Shown: positions 24,932-33,063 of the stretch, piece after piece
How positions within the stretch are numbered: position 1 is the stretch's first letter
Layout: every line of letters begins with the position of its first letter
Assembly: GCA_963662965.1 (NCBI GenBank)
Contig: OY759970.1
Location: 4,092,001-4,156,000 of the forward strand
Source: DTWD01 sp963662965
GTDB taxonomy: Bacteria; Acidobacteriota; Vicinamibacteria; Vicinamibacterales; UBA8438
Length of the DNA: 64,000 bases
Direction of reading: 5' to 3'
Program-made: the position numbers and the translations under genes
The notes under the pieces: model-generated
The model's database searches: none
What the model was told of the DNA's origin: nothing
What the model saw: the letters and a program-made list of their open reading frames with translations, nothing else

Positions 24932-27355
24932 ATGACGACACCCGTGGCGGCTCGCCAGACCGTTCAGCTCCAGACAGTGACGGCGGGCGACGAGCGGCAG
25001 ACCCACCGCGTGGAGCTGCCTGCCTACGACCGTGAACGCTTCGATGATGTCGCGTTCATGACGGCGATGAACCTCTGTCTGCTGGGGAACTACGCTCAGA
25101 CCGGCCACTTCGGGGGGCCGCTCGCCTACACGCCCTACAACGTCGCCTGCCACCTCGCAGGGCCGGCGCTGGGCGGGCTGCGGTACGACCTGCGTGACCC
25201 GAAGTTCGCCTACGCCGACAAATTCATGCTCGCCGGCGGCCACTGCATCCCGACCTGCTACTCGCTCTGGATGATCCAGTACGAGGCCTTACGACGACAG
25301 CACGCGGCGACCGCCGATGACCGGTTCGCCTGCGACCCCCACACGGCGATCCTGGCGATCGATGCGCTCGGCTTCCGCCGGGGGGCCGGCGCCCTCGCGA
25401 CGCTGCTGGAGCTACACGGGCTCACCGACCACCCGCTCTTTGCCGAGGCCAAGATCCGCGGCATTCGATCGTTGTCGGGGCACGCCGAGTCGATCGACGT
25501 GACGAACGACGTCAACGGCGGTCCGTCGGGTATCGGCATCGCCACCGCCGCCGGCAAGGCGCTGTTTTGGAACTACATCGGCGCGTCGTCGGATCTTAAA
25601 GTGGTCGCCCTCGAGGGTGAGTTTGCCTTGACGGAGGGGCACGCCCAGGAGCTGAAGAACATCGCCCTGGCGCAGCAGGTCGGCAAGCGACTCCGCGTCC
25701 TCCTCTCGCTCAACAATGCCGGGATCGATGACACGTTGATCGGCGGCGTCATCAAGCCGCGCTACGCCGGCTACGACATCGCCCAGCAGTGGGTGTCGTG
25801 GGGGTGGAACGTCTTCACGATCGACGACGGGAACGACTTCGATCAGGTCATCGCCGCCTTGAAGACAATGGAGGAGTGGCCGGCCGACGACCGCCGCCCG
25901 ATGATCCTCGTCGGCCCGACGACGAAGGGATGGTGGCCGGCGGTACGGGACGGGAAGATCAACGGGCAGGACTATCTCATCAGCTATCCCTCCCACCCCT
26001 ACGCGCTGCAGATGAACGGTGCGTATTTCGTCGCGCTGGCCGAGTCGTTCGAGCAGAAATACGGCATTGAGTTCGACGGGATTCGTGACGGAGTGCCGGC
26101 GACCGAGGCGGAACGCCTGATTCAATTCAAGACCAACGTCGACCGACTGATGTCGGTGATGGACCGGAACGGGCTAGGGACGTGGATCGCCGAGCGGGTG
26201 GTCGACATCGCCGGGACGGTCGATCGCACGCCCTCGCTCAGAATCGACCCGTCCACCAACCCGTTCCTCGACGATCGATTGAAGGTCGGGAACCTACCGA
26301 CCGCCCCCCAAGACGTAGTCGTCGAAAACATGCACACCGGCGAGCAGGTCGAGCGCCGGATCGCGTTGTTCCTCGAGCCCGGGCTCAAGAAGGGACCGCG
26401 ACGGGCCGTCAGCGAGATCGGTGCGTGGCTCAATTATGTGACCGACGGGCGGTTCATGACGATGGCCGCCGATCTGTCGGGGTCGATCAACATCGAGAAC
26501 GCCAGCCTCCTCGGCCACTACGATCCGGTCGACAATCCGTACGGCACGCGACTCAAGGCGGCCATTCAAGAGGCGGGCAACGCGTCGACGATTATCGGCC
26601 TGGTCAGTCAGAACGCGTCTCGTGATCCCGACCAGTACGCGGGGATCTGGGGGATCTCCGGCACCTACGGGGCGTTTACGCCGCTGATGTATACGCCGGC
26701 ACGGGTGTTCTCTCAGATGAATCAGGACAGCCCGTTCGAGCTCGGCGTCCTCCACATCCTGGCCGGCCACTCCGGTCCCGAGACCGCGGCGGACGCGCGC
26801 ACCCACTTCGGGATCTTCGCCCCGCAGGTATGGACGCTCCTCCCACGAGGGCAGGTCATCAACCTCTACTTCTGGGATTACAACGACGTGGCCGCCGGCT
26901 ACTTCGCGGCGGTGCAGAAGGCGCTCGAGGTCAAGGAGATCGGCATCATCGTCATCCATGTCGCGCGGCCGGACTTCGTGGTCGCCGATCGCTCGACCTT
27001 TGCCGACACCGACCTCACGGCCGCCTCGAAGGGGCTCTATTTGATTCGGGACTACGACGACGCGACGCCGCCAAGGGGTACCGTGTTCGTGCAGGGCTCG
27101 AGCTCGACGATGAACCTCGTCAAGGTGATTCCGCGGCTCGAGGAGACCGGCATCAACGTGCGCATCGTCTCGGTCATCAGCACCGAGCTCTTCGGTTTTC
27201 AATCGGAAGCGTATCGGCAGACGGTCCTGCCCGCCGCGTCGCGCTACGACTGCATGGTGGTCAGCACGATGACCAAGCGCATCCCTCCGATTCCCAATCT
27301 AGGCCCGCTCACCGAGGACTACTCCCTCTACGCTGACTTCGACGACCGCTGGTGA
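24932..27355 (+). CDS. Large transketolase-family thiamine-diphosphate enzyme
   Basis: 807 residues from the ATG at 24932 (CGAGG upstream; the longer open frame reaches into the dehydrogenase and is rejected). Regions are an N-terminal TPP half (TAMNLCLLGNYAQTGHFGGP, LAGGHCIPTCYSLW, SLSGHAESIDVTNDVNGGPS), a Pyr-domain half around SEIGAWLNYVTDGRFMTMA and WGISGTYGAFTPLMY, and a C-terminal domain (VFVQGSSSTMNLVKVI). The usual GDG metal-binding motif reads ALEGEFALTEG, with the downstream LSLNNAGID retained. Longer than ordinary transketolases (about 660-700). The stop is a TGA after DDRW, but the same frame stays open 45 more codons (next entry). It probably interconverts sugar phosphates; adjacency to sugar/alcohol oxidising quinoproteins suggests a shared carbon route. 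Confidence 0.82.
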   Translation: MTTPVAARQTVQLQTVTAGDERQTHRVELPAYDRERFDDVAFMTAMNLCLLGNYAQTGHFGGPLAYTPYNVACHLAGPALGGLRYDLRDPKFAYADKFMLAGGHCIPTCYSLWMIQYEALRRQHAATADDRFACDPHTAILAIDALGFRRGAGALATLLELHGLTDHPLFAEAKIRGIRSLSGHAESIDVTNDVNGGPSGIGIATAAGKALFWNYIGASSDLKVVALEGEFALTEGHAQELKNIALAQQVGKRLRVLLSLNNAGIDDTLIGGVIKPRYAGYDIAQQWVSWGWNVFTIDDGNDFDQVIAALKTMEEWPADDRRPMILVGPTTKGWWPAVRDGKINGQDYLISYPSHPYALQMNGAYFVALAESFEQKYGIEFDGIRDGVPATEAERLIQFKTNVDRLMSVMDRNGLGTWIAERVVDIAGTVDRTPSLRIDPSTNPFLDDRLKVGNLPTAPQDVVVENMHTGEQVERRIALFLEPGLKKGPRRAVSEIGAWLNYVTDGRFMTMAADLSGSINIENASLLGHYDPVDNPYGTRLKAAIQEAGNASTIIGLVSQNASRDPDQYAGIWGISGTYGAFTPLMYTPARVFSQMNQDSPFELGVLHILAGHSGPETAADARTHFGIFAPQVWTLLPRGQVINLYFWDYNDVAAGYFAAVQKALEVKEIGIIVIHVARPDFVVADRSTFADTDLTAASKGLYLIRDYDDATPPRGTVFVQGSSSTMNLVKVIPRLEETGINVRIVSVISTELFGFQSEAYRQTVLPAASRYDCMVVSTMTKRIPPIPNLGPLTEDYSLYADFDDRW

Positions 27356-27490
27356 AGCGGGGGGTTGGAGCCCGACGTCATCGCCGAAGCCCATCTCGAC
27401 GAAGAATCCGTCTACCGAGGCGTTGTCCGCTTCGCCAACGAGCGCGATTCCCGCCTGGAGCGGCAGCGTCGCGCACTGGGAGCGCTCTAG
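27356..27490 (+). pseudogene. In-frame C-terminal continuation of the transketolase beyond TGA
   Basis: Directly after the TGA at 27353-27355 the same frame continues for 44 sense codons to TAG at 27488-27490. It reads as a well-formed protein tail: GGLEPDVIAEAHLDEESVYR, then GVVRFANERDSRLERQRRAL. Composition is coding-like (helix with alternating Glu/Arg). The codon before the stop is TGG, and a TGG in place of TGA would make one continuous protein of about 852 residues. So the stop is a nonsense mutation, a base error, or a readthrough site. Confidence 0.6.
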
Positions 27491-27528
27491 GAAGCGGGCG
27501 TCCTGCCCACGGGCGGGTCGGATTAAGA

Positions 27529-27762
27529 TTAGGCGCTCACGAGCTCGGGTCGGACTGCGGGGCGACCGATCTCTGGTGCGGGCTGGGCGAGCGTCTCGAG
27601 TGACTTCAGTGACTCAATGACGCGACCGTAGAAGCGTCGGTACCCCTCCCGGTCGCGGGGGACTTCCAGCATCAGGGCCGCAATCATGGCATGGCGCAGG
27701 TGGAGTGCGTCGGCGTCAGCGGTCAAGGTCCGAAATCGCTGCAGGGTCATGAGTGCGTCCAT
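27529..27762 (-). CDS. Small helical protein of unknown function
   Basis: 77 codons from an ATG at 27760-27762 to TAA at 27529. The sequence DALMTLQRFRTLTADADALH, then MIAALMLEVPRDREGYRRFYGRVIESLKSLE, reads as an amphipathic helical protein without signal or known motif. The open frame extends much further upstream across the racemase-like gene, where it is only a shadow. Ribosome binding is weak. It is divergent from the gene at 27850. I do not recognise the family. Confidence 0.45.
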   Translation of the reverse strand: MDALMTLQRFRTLTADADALHLRHAMIAALMLEVPRDREGYRRFYGRVIESLKSLETLAQPAPEIGRPAVRPELVSA

Positions 27763-27849
27763 ATAACTAAGACGTATGAGACCGCCATCGGGTTTACCGT
27801 TTTTTCGTTTCGAGACACCGACGGTAAGATGGTCACGGGAGATCTCATC

Positions 27850-28521
27850 ATGAACCAGCCGAGGCGCTTTCGGATTGGCGCGGTCCACGCGCTCATGAAC
27901 GCGATTCCGACCACCCAGACCGCCTTCGACAGACTGTGGTCGGCCGCCGACGTCGCGCATCTGCTCGACGGGTCGCTCTATCTCGACCGGAGTCAGGGGA
28001 CGGCGGACGATGCGGAGCTCGCGTCGCGGATCGATCGTCTGATCAAGTACAGCGCGTCGACCGGCGCGGAGGGCATCATCGTGACCGGGTCGTTCTTTGG
28101 CGACTTCGCCAAGCAGGCCCGCGACGGCGTGTCGGTCCCGGTGGCCACCTCCTTCGACGGCATTGTCGAACGGGCGCTCGCGCTCGACCAACCGCTGCAC
28201 GTCCTCGCGACCGCGCCCGACTCCGCCACGCTGCTGACGGCGGAGCTCGAGCGGGAGGCGACGGCGCGATCCCTCAGTCTGTCGCTCTTTCGGGGCGCGG
28301 TGGCCGGGGCGATGGACGCGTTGATCGGCGGCGATGTCGATCGGCACGACAGCCTCGTCCTCGAGGCCGTCCGCGCCGTCGACGCCGGCACCGCGATCCT
28401 CTTCGCGCAGTTCTCGATGGAGCGGATCCTGCCAGGGAGCGCGGCGGTGCGGACGGCGCCGGTCATCGGTCCGGCCAGCGAAGGAGTGGCGCGCCTGCGC
28501 GACCTGATCAGCCAGCGCTAG
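27850..28521 (+). CDS. Second cysteine-free Asp/Glu-racemase-fold protein
   Basis: 223 residues from the ATG at 27850 (GGGAGA upstream). It is a close paralogue of the protein at 15238: RFRIGAVHALMNAIPTTQTA, HLLDGSLYLDRSQGTADDAE, GIIVTGSFFGDFAKQA, VATSFDGIVERALALDQPLH, AILFAQFSMERILPG. As in the paralogue, both catalytic Cys positions of the racemase superfamily are replaced and there is no Cys in the protein. Unlike the first copy it stands alone, with a secreted unknown protein downstream. No signal peptide, so cytoplasmic. Confidence 0.78.
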   Translation: MNQPRRFRIGAVHALMNAIPTTQTAFDRLWSAADVAHLLDGSLYLDRSQGTADDAELASRIDRLIKYSASTGAEGIIVTGSFFGDFAKQARDGVSVPVATSFDGIVERALALDQPLHVLATAPDSATLLTAELEREATARSLSLSLFRGAVAGAMDALIGGDVDRHDSLVLEAVRAVDAGTAILFAQFSMERILPGSAAVRTAPVIGPASEGVARLRDLISQR

Positions 28522-28588
28522 CCACACGCGATCGGCGCCTATGCAGAGTCTCCTTGCCGGCAGTTCTGAGAGGGTCCATGATGGGCGC

Positions 28589-29575
28589 ATGACTCATCGA
28601 CATCTCGCGGCGGTGTTCGCAGTAGTCGCGGGCGTGGCGCTCTCGGCCATGCCCGTCGCGGCCCAGACCGGTCCCCGCACGGCGTGGGGCGACCCTGCGC
28701 TGCACGGCATTTGGGACTTCCGCTCCATCACGCCGCTCCAGCGCCCCGAAGAGCTCGCGGAGAAGGAATTCCTGACCGAAGAAGAGGCGGCGAATCTCGA
28801 GCAGGAGACCATCGACCGGGAGGAACGCCTGCTGAATCGGCCCGCTCGGAGGACGCAGGCGGGTGGCAACGTCGACAGGGGGGAGGACGGGGCAAACGGC
28901 TCCTACAACGATCTCTGGTTGGACCGAGGGACCACCACCATCGGGACCAGGCGGACGTCGCTGATCGTCGACCCGTTGAACGGGCGCATGCCCTCGTTGA
29001 CGCCGGCGGCCGAGAGGCGGACGGAGGCACGAACCGCCCGTCGGCGTGAGCACCCCGCCGATTCATGGGAAGACCGGGGCTTGAATGACCGGTGTATGTT
29101 CACCACCGGACTCCCGATGGTGCCCAGTGCCTACAACAACAACGTGCACGTCTTCCAAACGCCAGACCACCTGGTGATGCTCATCGAGATGACGCACACC
29201 CTGCGCGTGGTTCCGCTCGACGGGCGTCCCCACGGGACGCTCCCGCAGTTTGCCGGCGACTCGCGCGGCCACTGGGAGGGCGACACCCTGGTCGTCGAGA
29301 CGATGAACTTCCACCGCCTGACCAGCATCCGGGGTTCCACCCCGAACGCCCGCCTGGTCGAGCGCTTCACCCGCATCAGCCCGGACACCATCCAGTATGA
29401 GTTCACGGTGGAAGATCCCGATACGTGGACAAGCCCCTGGACCGCCCGGGTGGAGCTGATGCAAACCGACGAGCCGCTCTACGAGTACGCCTGTCACGAG
29501 GGCAACTACTCCATGGAGGGAATCCTCGCCGGCGCGCGGGCGGAAGAGCAGGCCGCCGTACGAGTCGCACGCTAA
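28589..29575 (+). CDS. Secreted protein of unknown function
   Basis: About 328 residues from the ATG at 28589, giving a signal peptide THRHLAAVFAVVAGVALSAM with cleavage at VAAQ. The mature part begins RTAWGDPALHGIWDFRSITP and has a Glu-rich segment (EELAEKEFLTEEEAANLEQE), DRCMFTTGLPMVPSAYNNNV, LRVVPLDGRPHGTLPQFAGD, GHWEGDTLVVETMNF and a final YEYACHEGNYSMEGIL. I recognise this as a type often seen in secretion-rich Acidobacteriota and proteobacterial genomes, without a known function. The two Cys could form a disulfide. Confidence 0.72.
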   Translation: MTHRHLAAVFAVVAGVALSAMPVAAQTGPRTAWGDPALHGIWDFRSITPLQRPEELAEKEFLTEEEAANLEQETIDREERLLNRPARRTQAGGNVDRGEDGANGSYNDLWLDRGTTTIGTRRTSLIVDPLNGRMPSLTPAAERRTEARTARRREHPADSWEDRGLNDRCMFTTGLPMVPSAYNNNVHVFQTPDHLVMLIEMTHTLRVVPLDGRPHGTLPQFAGDSRGHWEGDTLVVETMNFHRLTSIRGSTPNARLVERFTRISPDTIQYEFTVEDPDTWTSPWTARVELMQTDEPLYEYACHEGNYSMEGILAGARAEEQAAVRVAR

Positions 29576-29597
29576 TCCCAGAACTCACTTGGATTGA

Positions 29598-29681
29598 CGC
29601 CGCGCCGGCGACCCGATCTTCACCGACGGATTCGAGTCAGGTGATGTGAGTGCGTGGAGCACCGGCGAACCTACCCGCTAG
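29598..29681 (+). pseudogene. Remnant C-terminal tail with FESGD-xxxW motif
   Basis: Between the secreted unknown and the gluconolactonase, a short frame reads DPIFTDGFESGDVSAWS and then TGEPTR before TAG at 29679-29681. DGFESGD..AW is a recurrent C-terminal tail of large exported proteins in some bacteria. Nothing matching the body of such a protein precedes it (a TGA lies at 29595), so it is the stub of a lost gene. Confidence 0.55.
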
Positions 29682-29700
29682 GTAACACGACGGAAGGCAT

Positions 29701-30756
29701 GTGACACCGCGACCGTGTCGTGTCGTGCTGGGCGGGATCGTGCTGCTGTCGGTGGCGGTGGCGTGTGGCGGCGGATCGCCGCAGGAGGCACCCCCGTCGC
29801 TGCCGATCGCCTCCGCGCCAGACACCGGAGCCGGCACGATCGCGCGGCTGGACCCGATGTTTGACGAGCTAGTGGCGGCCGACGCGGTCATCGAGCGCCT
29901 CGCCGACGGGTTCGGCTTTACCGAAGGGCCGCACTGGATCGAGTATCACGGCCTCTACGGCGGCGCGGTGCTCTTCAGCGACATTCCCGGGAACACGATC
30001 CATCTCTGGAGCTCTGACCACACCGTCACGCCTTTCCTGACACCGGTGTTCGGGGGCGAGAGTGACGGCGCGCTCGTTGGGTCGAACGGGATCACGACCG
30101 ATGCCGACGGGCGCGTCGTCTTCACCGAGCATGGTCATCGGCGGATCAGCCGGATCGAAGCCGATGGCTCTCGGGTCGTCGTGGTCGACAATCACGACGG
30201 CCACCGGCTGAACAGCCCGAATGACCTCGTCTTCCACTCCGACGGGTCGCTCTACTTCACCGATCCGCCGTACGGACTAGCGCAGCAAGACGATGATCCC
30301 GCCAAGGAAATTGATGTCAACGGCATCTATCGGTTGAGTCTCGACGGAACGCTGACGCTCCTGGCCGATCAGACGCGTCCGAACGGCATCGGGTTCTCGC
30401 CCGACGAGTCGCGGTTGTATGTCGCCAATTCCGACGGCGCGAGCCGGGTCTGGATGGTCTACGACGTCGCGAACGACGGCTCGCTCGAAACCGGGCGCGT
30501 CTTTGCCGACGTCACCGCCGCCGCCGCCGAAGGGGCGCCGGACGGGCTCAAGGTGGATGCGCGCGGCAACCTCTGGGGCACCGGCCCCGGCGGCATCTGG
30601 GTGTTCAGTCCGGACGGCCGTCACCTCGGGTCGATCCAGCCGAGTGAGCGCCCGGCCAACCTGACGTTTGGCGGTCCCGACGGCCGGACGCTGTTCATGA
30701 CGGCGCAGACCGGTCTCTATCGTGTTCGCGTCGAGGTCGGCGGCGCTGGACGCTAA
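29701..30756 (+). CDS. Gluconolactonase/SMP-30-family lipoprotein
   Basis: 351 residues from a GTG; lipoprotein leader VVLGGIVLLSVAVACGGG. The six-bladed propeller motifs of SMP-30/LRE lactonases are present: RLADGFGFTEGPHWIEYHG (metal-ligand Glu), VGSNGITTDADGRVVFTEHG, NSPNDLVFHSDGSLYFTDPPYGL (Asn and Asp ligands), RPNGIGFSPDESRLYVANS, GAPDGLKVDARGNLWGTGPG. It would open sugar lactones, the products of quinoprotein sugar dehydrogenases, which links it to the PQQ genes of this window. Repeat R2 begins one base after the stop. Confidence 0.87.
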   Translation: MTPRPCRVVLGGIVLLSVAVACGGGSPQEAPPSLPIASAPDTGAGTIARLDPMFDELVAADAVIERLADGFGFTEGPHWIEYHGLYGGAVLFSDIPGNTIHLWSSDHTVTPFLTPVFGGESDGALVGSNGITTDADGRVVFTEHGHRRISRIEADGSRVVVVDNHDGHRLNSPNDLVFHSDGSLYFTDPPYGLAQQDDDPAKEIDVNGIYRLSLDGTLTLLADQTRPNGIGFSPDESRLYVANSDGASRVWMVYDVANDGSLETGRVFADVTAAAAEGAPDGLKVDARGNLWGTGPGGIWVFSPDGRHLGSIQPSERPANLTFGGPDGRTLFMTAQTGLYRVRVEVGGAGR

Positions 30757-30757
30757 C

Positions 30758-30948
30758 GCGCGTTTCGTTAGTGCGGAGCGAGCGTGTATTGCCCGCGGCA
30801 CGCGCACGGCAGCCACTGCCGGGGCGTCACCCCTGCCGCCGTGACGACGCGGATTCCGAGAGAGACCAGTGCTGGGCCGCTCGTTCGCCAAACCCGTTCC
30901 GAACCTGCCCCCGAGCCGCTCGAACCGCTACACGCACGTGCAACTCGC
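30758..30948 (+). mobile_element. Dispersed repeat copy R2, 191 bp (internal deletion)
   Basis: Starts GCGCGTTTCGTTAGTGCG, identical to the left end of R1, keeps the left block (GGCAGCCACTGCCGGGGCGTCAC) and then jumps directly to the right block (CCGCCGTGACGACGCGGATT, AGAGAGACCAGTGCTGGGCC, CGTTCCGAACCTGC). The right end is worn (ACGTGCAACTCGC). The middle of about 400 bp is missing. It fills the gap between gluconolactonase and the MBL pseudogene. Confidence 0.72.
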
Positions 30949-30970
30949 GCTAGACGTACGCGACCGCACT

Positions 30971-31856
30971 TCACTCGACGGTCACGCAGAGCAAGTCTTC
31001 GGCCACCGTTATCGGACCGCGATAGCGCAAACGCAGGTGCCCTATGTTCGCATCGAGGTCCCGGTTCGCGGAGAGATGGCTCAGCAGGAGCGTGCCGACT
31101 CCGGCGTCGGATGCCATCTGTCCCCACACACTCGGCTTGGCGTGGAGATCGCTCGGGGTCCCGGCCGATTCCTCCGAGCCCGCGAAGTGCACCACCAGGA
31201 CGTCGACGTCTCGGACAAAATCAGTGAACGCTGGGTCGGTGCCGTTCTGATCGCTGCTGAACGCCACGCTGGCGTCGCCGACATCGACACGATAGCCGAC
31301 CGCGGGGACCGTGCCATGGGGCACGCTGAGTCCGCGCACCCGGACCCGCCCGTCCCTACAGAACCTCCATTGGCTCCGAGGCGGCAACGTCCACCGTGGC
31401 CGTGTCGAGCGTTACTCGCGAGCTCAAGATCCGGAACACGCCGTCAGGTCCGACCAATCCGTCCAGGAAGTCATCCACCGAGGGAAAGCCGTCGCTCCCG
31501 GATGGACCCGCGACCCGGAGGTCGCCCCCGCGTGGCCAGAGCAGCGCCGGAACTTCCGACGCATGGTCGGGATGAAAGTGGCTCAGGGCGAGGAGGTCGA
31601 GATCGGGGACCCGCGCCCCGGATTCATGAAACCGGGCAAAGGTGCCACCCCCGGCGTCGACCATGATGCGGCTCACGCCGTCGATCCACACGATGTAGCC
31701 GGCCGAGGCGCGTCCCGCGCCAAACGGGCCACCGGAGCCGAGCACCTGTACCGACACCCCTGAATCGCCGCATGCCGCCCACGCCCCGACCGGCGTCACC
31801 AGCAGGCAGAGTGCGAACAGAACGACACCGGCACGAGTGGGCGGCGTGGTGATCAT
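30971..31856 (-). pseudogene. Secreted MBL-fold hydrolase (RNase Z-like type), frameshifted
   Basis: From the ATG at 31854-31856 (GGGAGG 7 bp upstream): signal peptide ending GAWAACG, then SVQVLGSGGPFGAGRASAGY, IMVDAGGGTFARFHESGA and the zinc motif LSHFHPDHASEVPAL. The frame stops at 31356-31358 after ASEPMEVL. A shift near 31360 brings in DGRVRVRGLSVPHGTVPAVG, VAFSSDQNGTD and LLLSHLSANRD, ending at 30971. Zinc ligands of both halves are preserved, and the reconstructed protein of about 290 residues is full length for secreted RNase Z-like hydrolases. Confidence 0.72.
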
Positions 31857-31902
31857 CGTTGGGCCTCCCGGGAGCGGTCCAGCGTAGCACGTGGACGTCG
31901 AG

Positions 31903-32988
31903 CTACGGCTCTTCGCGGAGCAGTTGCCGCTGCCACGGCAGCAGCGCGTCTCGTCCACCGTCACCGTCATCGGCGTCATTGGTGTCAATTATTTCAATGG
32001 CGATCCGTTCGAGCGCCGCGCGCGGAGCGATCAGGTCCGCGTCGATGGCCAGCTCCGCGGCGACCCGATCCCGCCGTTGCTTGAGCGCGGCGACACGCTT
32101 GTCCTGCTGTTTCGTGAGACGCTTGCGCGTCTTGGTCGGGACCCGGCCGGGCCACTCGGATCGGTCGAGCGTCAATGCGCCCTCCGCGGCTCGCTCGAAA
32201 CGCACGCGACGATCGCTGCGCAGGCCACGGGACGATACCGCCTCGGCCCGATCGAACCGCCGCGCCGCGTCGACGAGAATTTCGTTGGACACGATGTGAA
32301 ACGGCGGCCGGTCGACGGCGCGCGCCTCGTCCTCGCGCCAATGCCACAGCGCGCACAGGACGGCGCTCGCGCGCGGCCCGAGCGTGTGGCTGCCGCGCAC
32401 GCGCCACTCGGTCTGCGGGTCGCGTTCCCGCACGACACGCGCGGCGGCCACCGCTCGCCGGCACGATTGCTCCAGCCACGCGAGGCGCCCGAGCTTGTCG
32501 AGTCGCCGCTCGAGCCGCTCCGCGAGCGGCAGCAGAAAGTGGGTGTCGTTGCGGGCGTACTGGGTGATCTTGGGCGCCAGCGGTCGGTGCGCCCAGTTGG
32601 CCTTCTGCGAGCCCTTGGGTAGAGTGACGCCGAAGTGCTCGGCGACGAGGGCGGCGTAGCCGTACTTGGCGGCGCCGGTGAGCCGCGCGGCGACCACGGT
32701 GTCGAAGACCTTGGCCGGTGCGTCGAGACCGAGTCGATACAACATGCGCAGATCGAAGTCGGCGCCGTGGAGGACGATCTCGGTGCGCGTCAGCGCGTCG
32801 AGCAACGGCGACAAATCGAGCTCCGCCAGCGGGTCGACGAGCACATCGTCGTCGGGCAGTCCGACCTGAATCAGGCAGACTTTCTCGCGATAGCAGTGCA
32901 GGCTGTCGGCTTCGGTATCGACGCCGAGGCGGGCCGTCTCTCCGATCCGCGCCACGAGGCCCGCCAGCGCGGTCGAGGTCTCAATCAC
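31903..32988 (-). CDS. rnd: Ribonuclease D
   Basis: 361 residues, cytoplasmic. DEDD 3'-5' exonuclease: LGVDTEADSLH (exo I), LHGADFDLRMLYRLGL (exo II), and QYARNDTHFLLPLAERLE (exo III, YxxxD). The middle section FGVTLPKGSQKANWAHRPL is standard for RNase D. The C-terminal half contains an HRDC-like region (DEARAVDRPPFHIVSNEILV) and a basic tail. It trims tRNA 3' ends and stable RNAs. This is the only clear housekeeping RNA gene in the window. Its start is close to the divergent promoter of the NHL protein. Confidence 0.9.
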   Translation of the reverse strand: MIETSTALAGLVARIGETARLGVDTEADSLHCYREKVCLIQVGLPDDDVLVDPLAELDLSPLLDALTRTEIVLHGADFDLRMLYRLGLDAPAKVFDTVVAARLTGAAKYGYAALVAEHFGVTLPKGSQKANWAHRPLAPKITQYARNDTHFLLPLAERLERRLDKLGRLAWLEQSCRRAVAAARVVRERDPQTEWRVRGSHTLGPRASAVLCALWHWREDEARAVDRPPFHIVSNEILVDAARRFDRAEAVSSRGLRSDRRVRFERAAEGALTLDRSEWPGRVPTKTRKRLTKQQDKRVAALKQRRDRVAAELAIDADLIAPRAALERIAIEIIDTNDADDGDGGRDALLPWQRQLLREEP

Positions 32989-33019
32989 GGCGCGGGAACA
33001 CTACCACACGTAACCTGCC

Positions 33020-33025
33020 TATAAT
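33020..33025 (+). promoter_or_regulatory. TATAAT -10 element for the NHL-propeller gene
   Basis: CCTGCCTATAATTCGGC lies 38 bp before the ATG at 33064. The same CTGC-(C/T)-TATAAT-(T)CGGC context occurs before the gene at 34937. No good TTGACA is seen 16-18 bp upstream. Confidence 0.5.
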
Positions 33026-33063
33026 TCGGCCTGGTGATTCGACGGCACGGAGGTTCTTCGATT

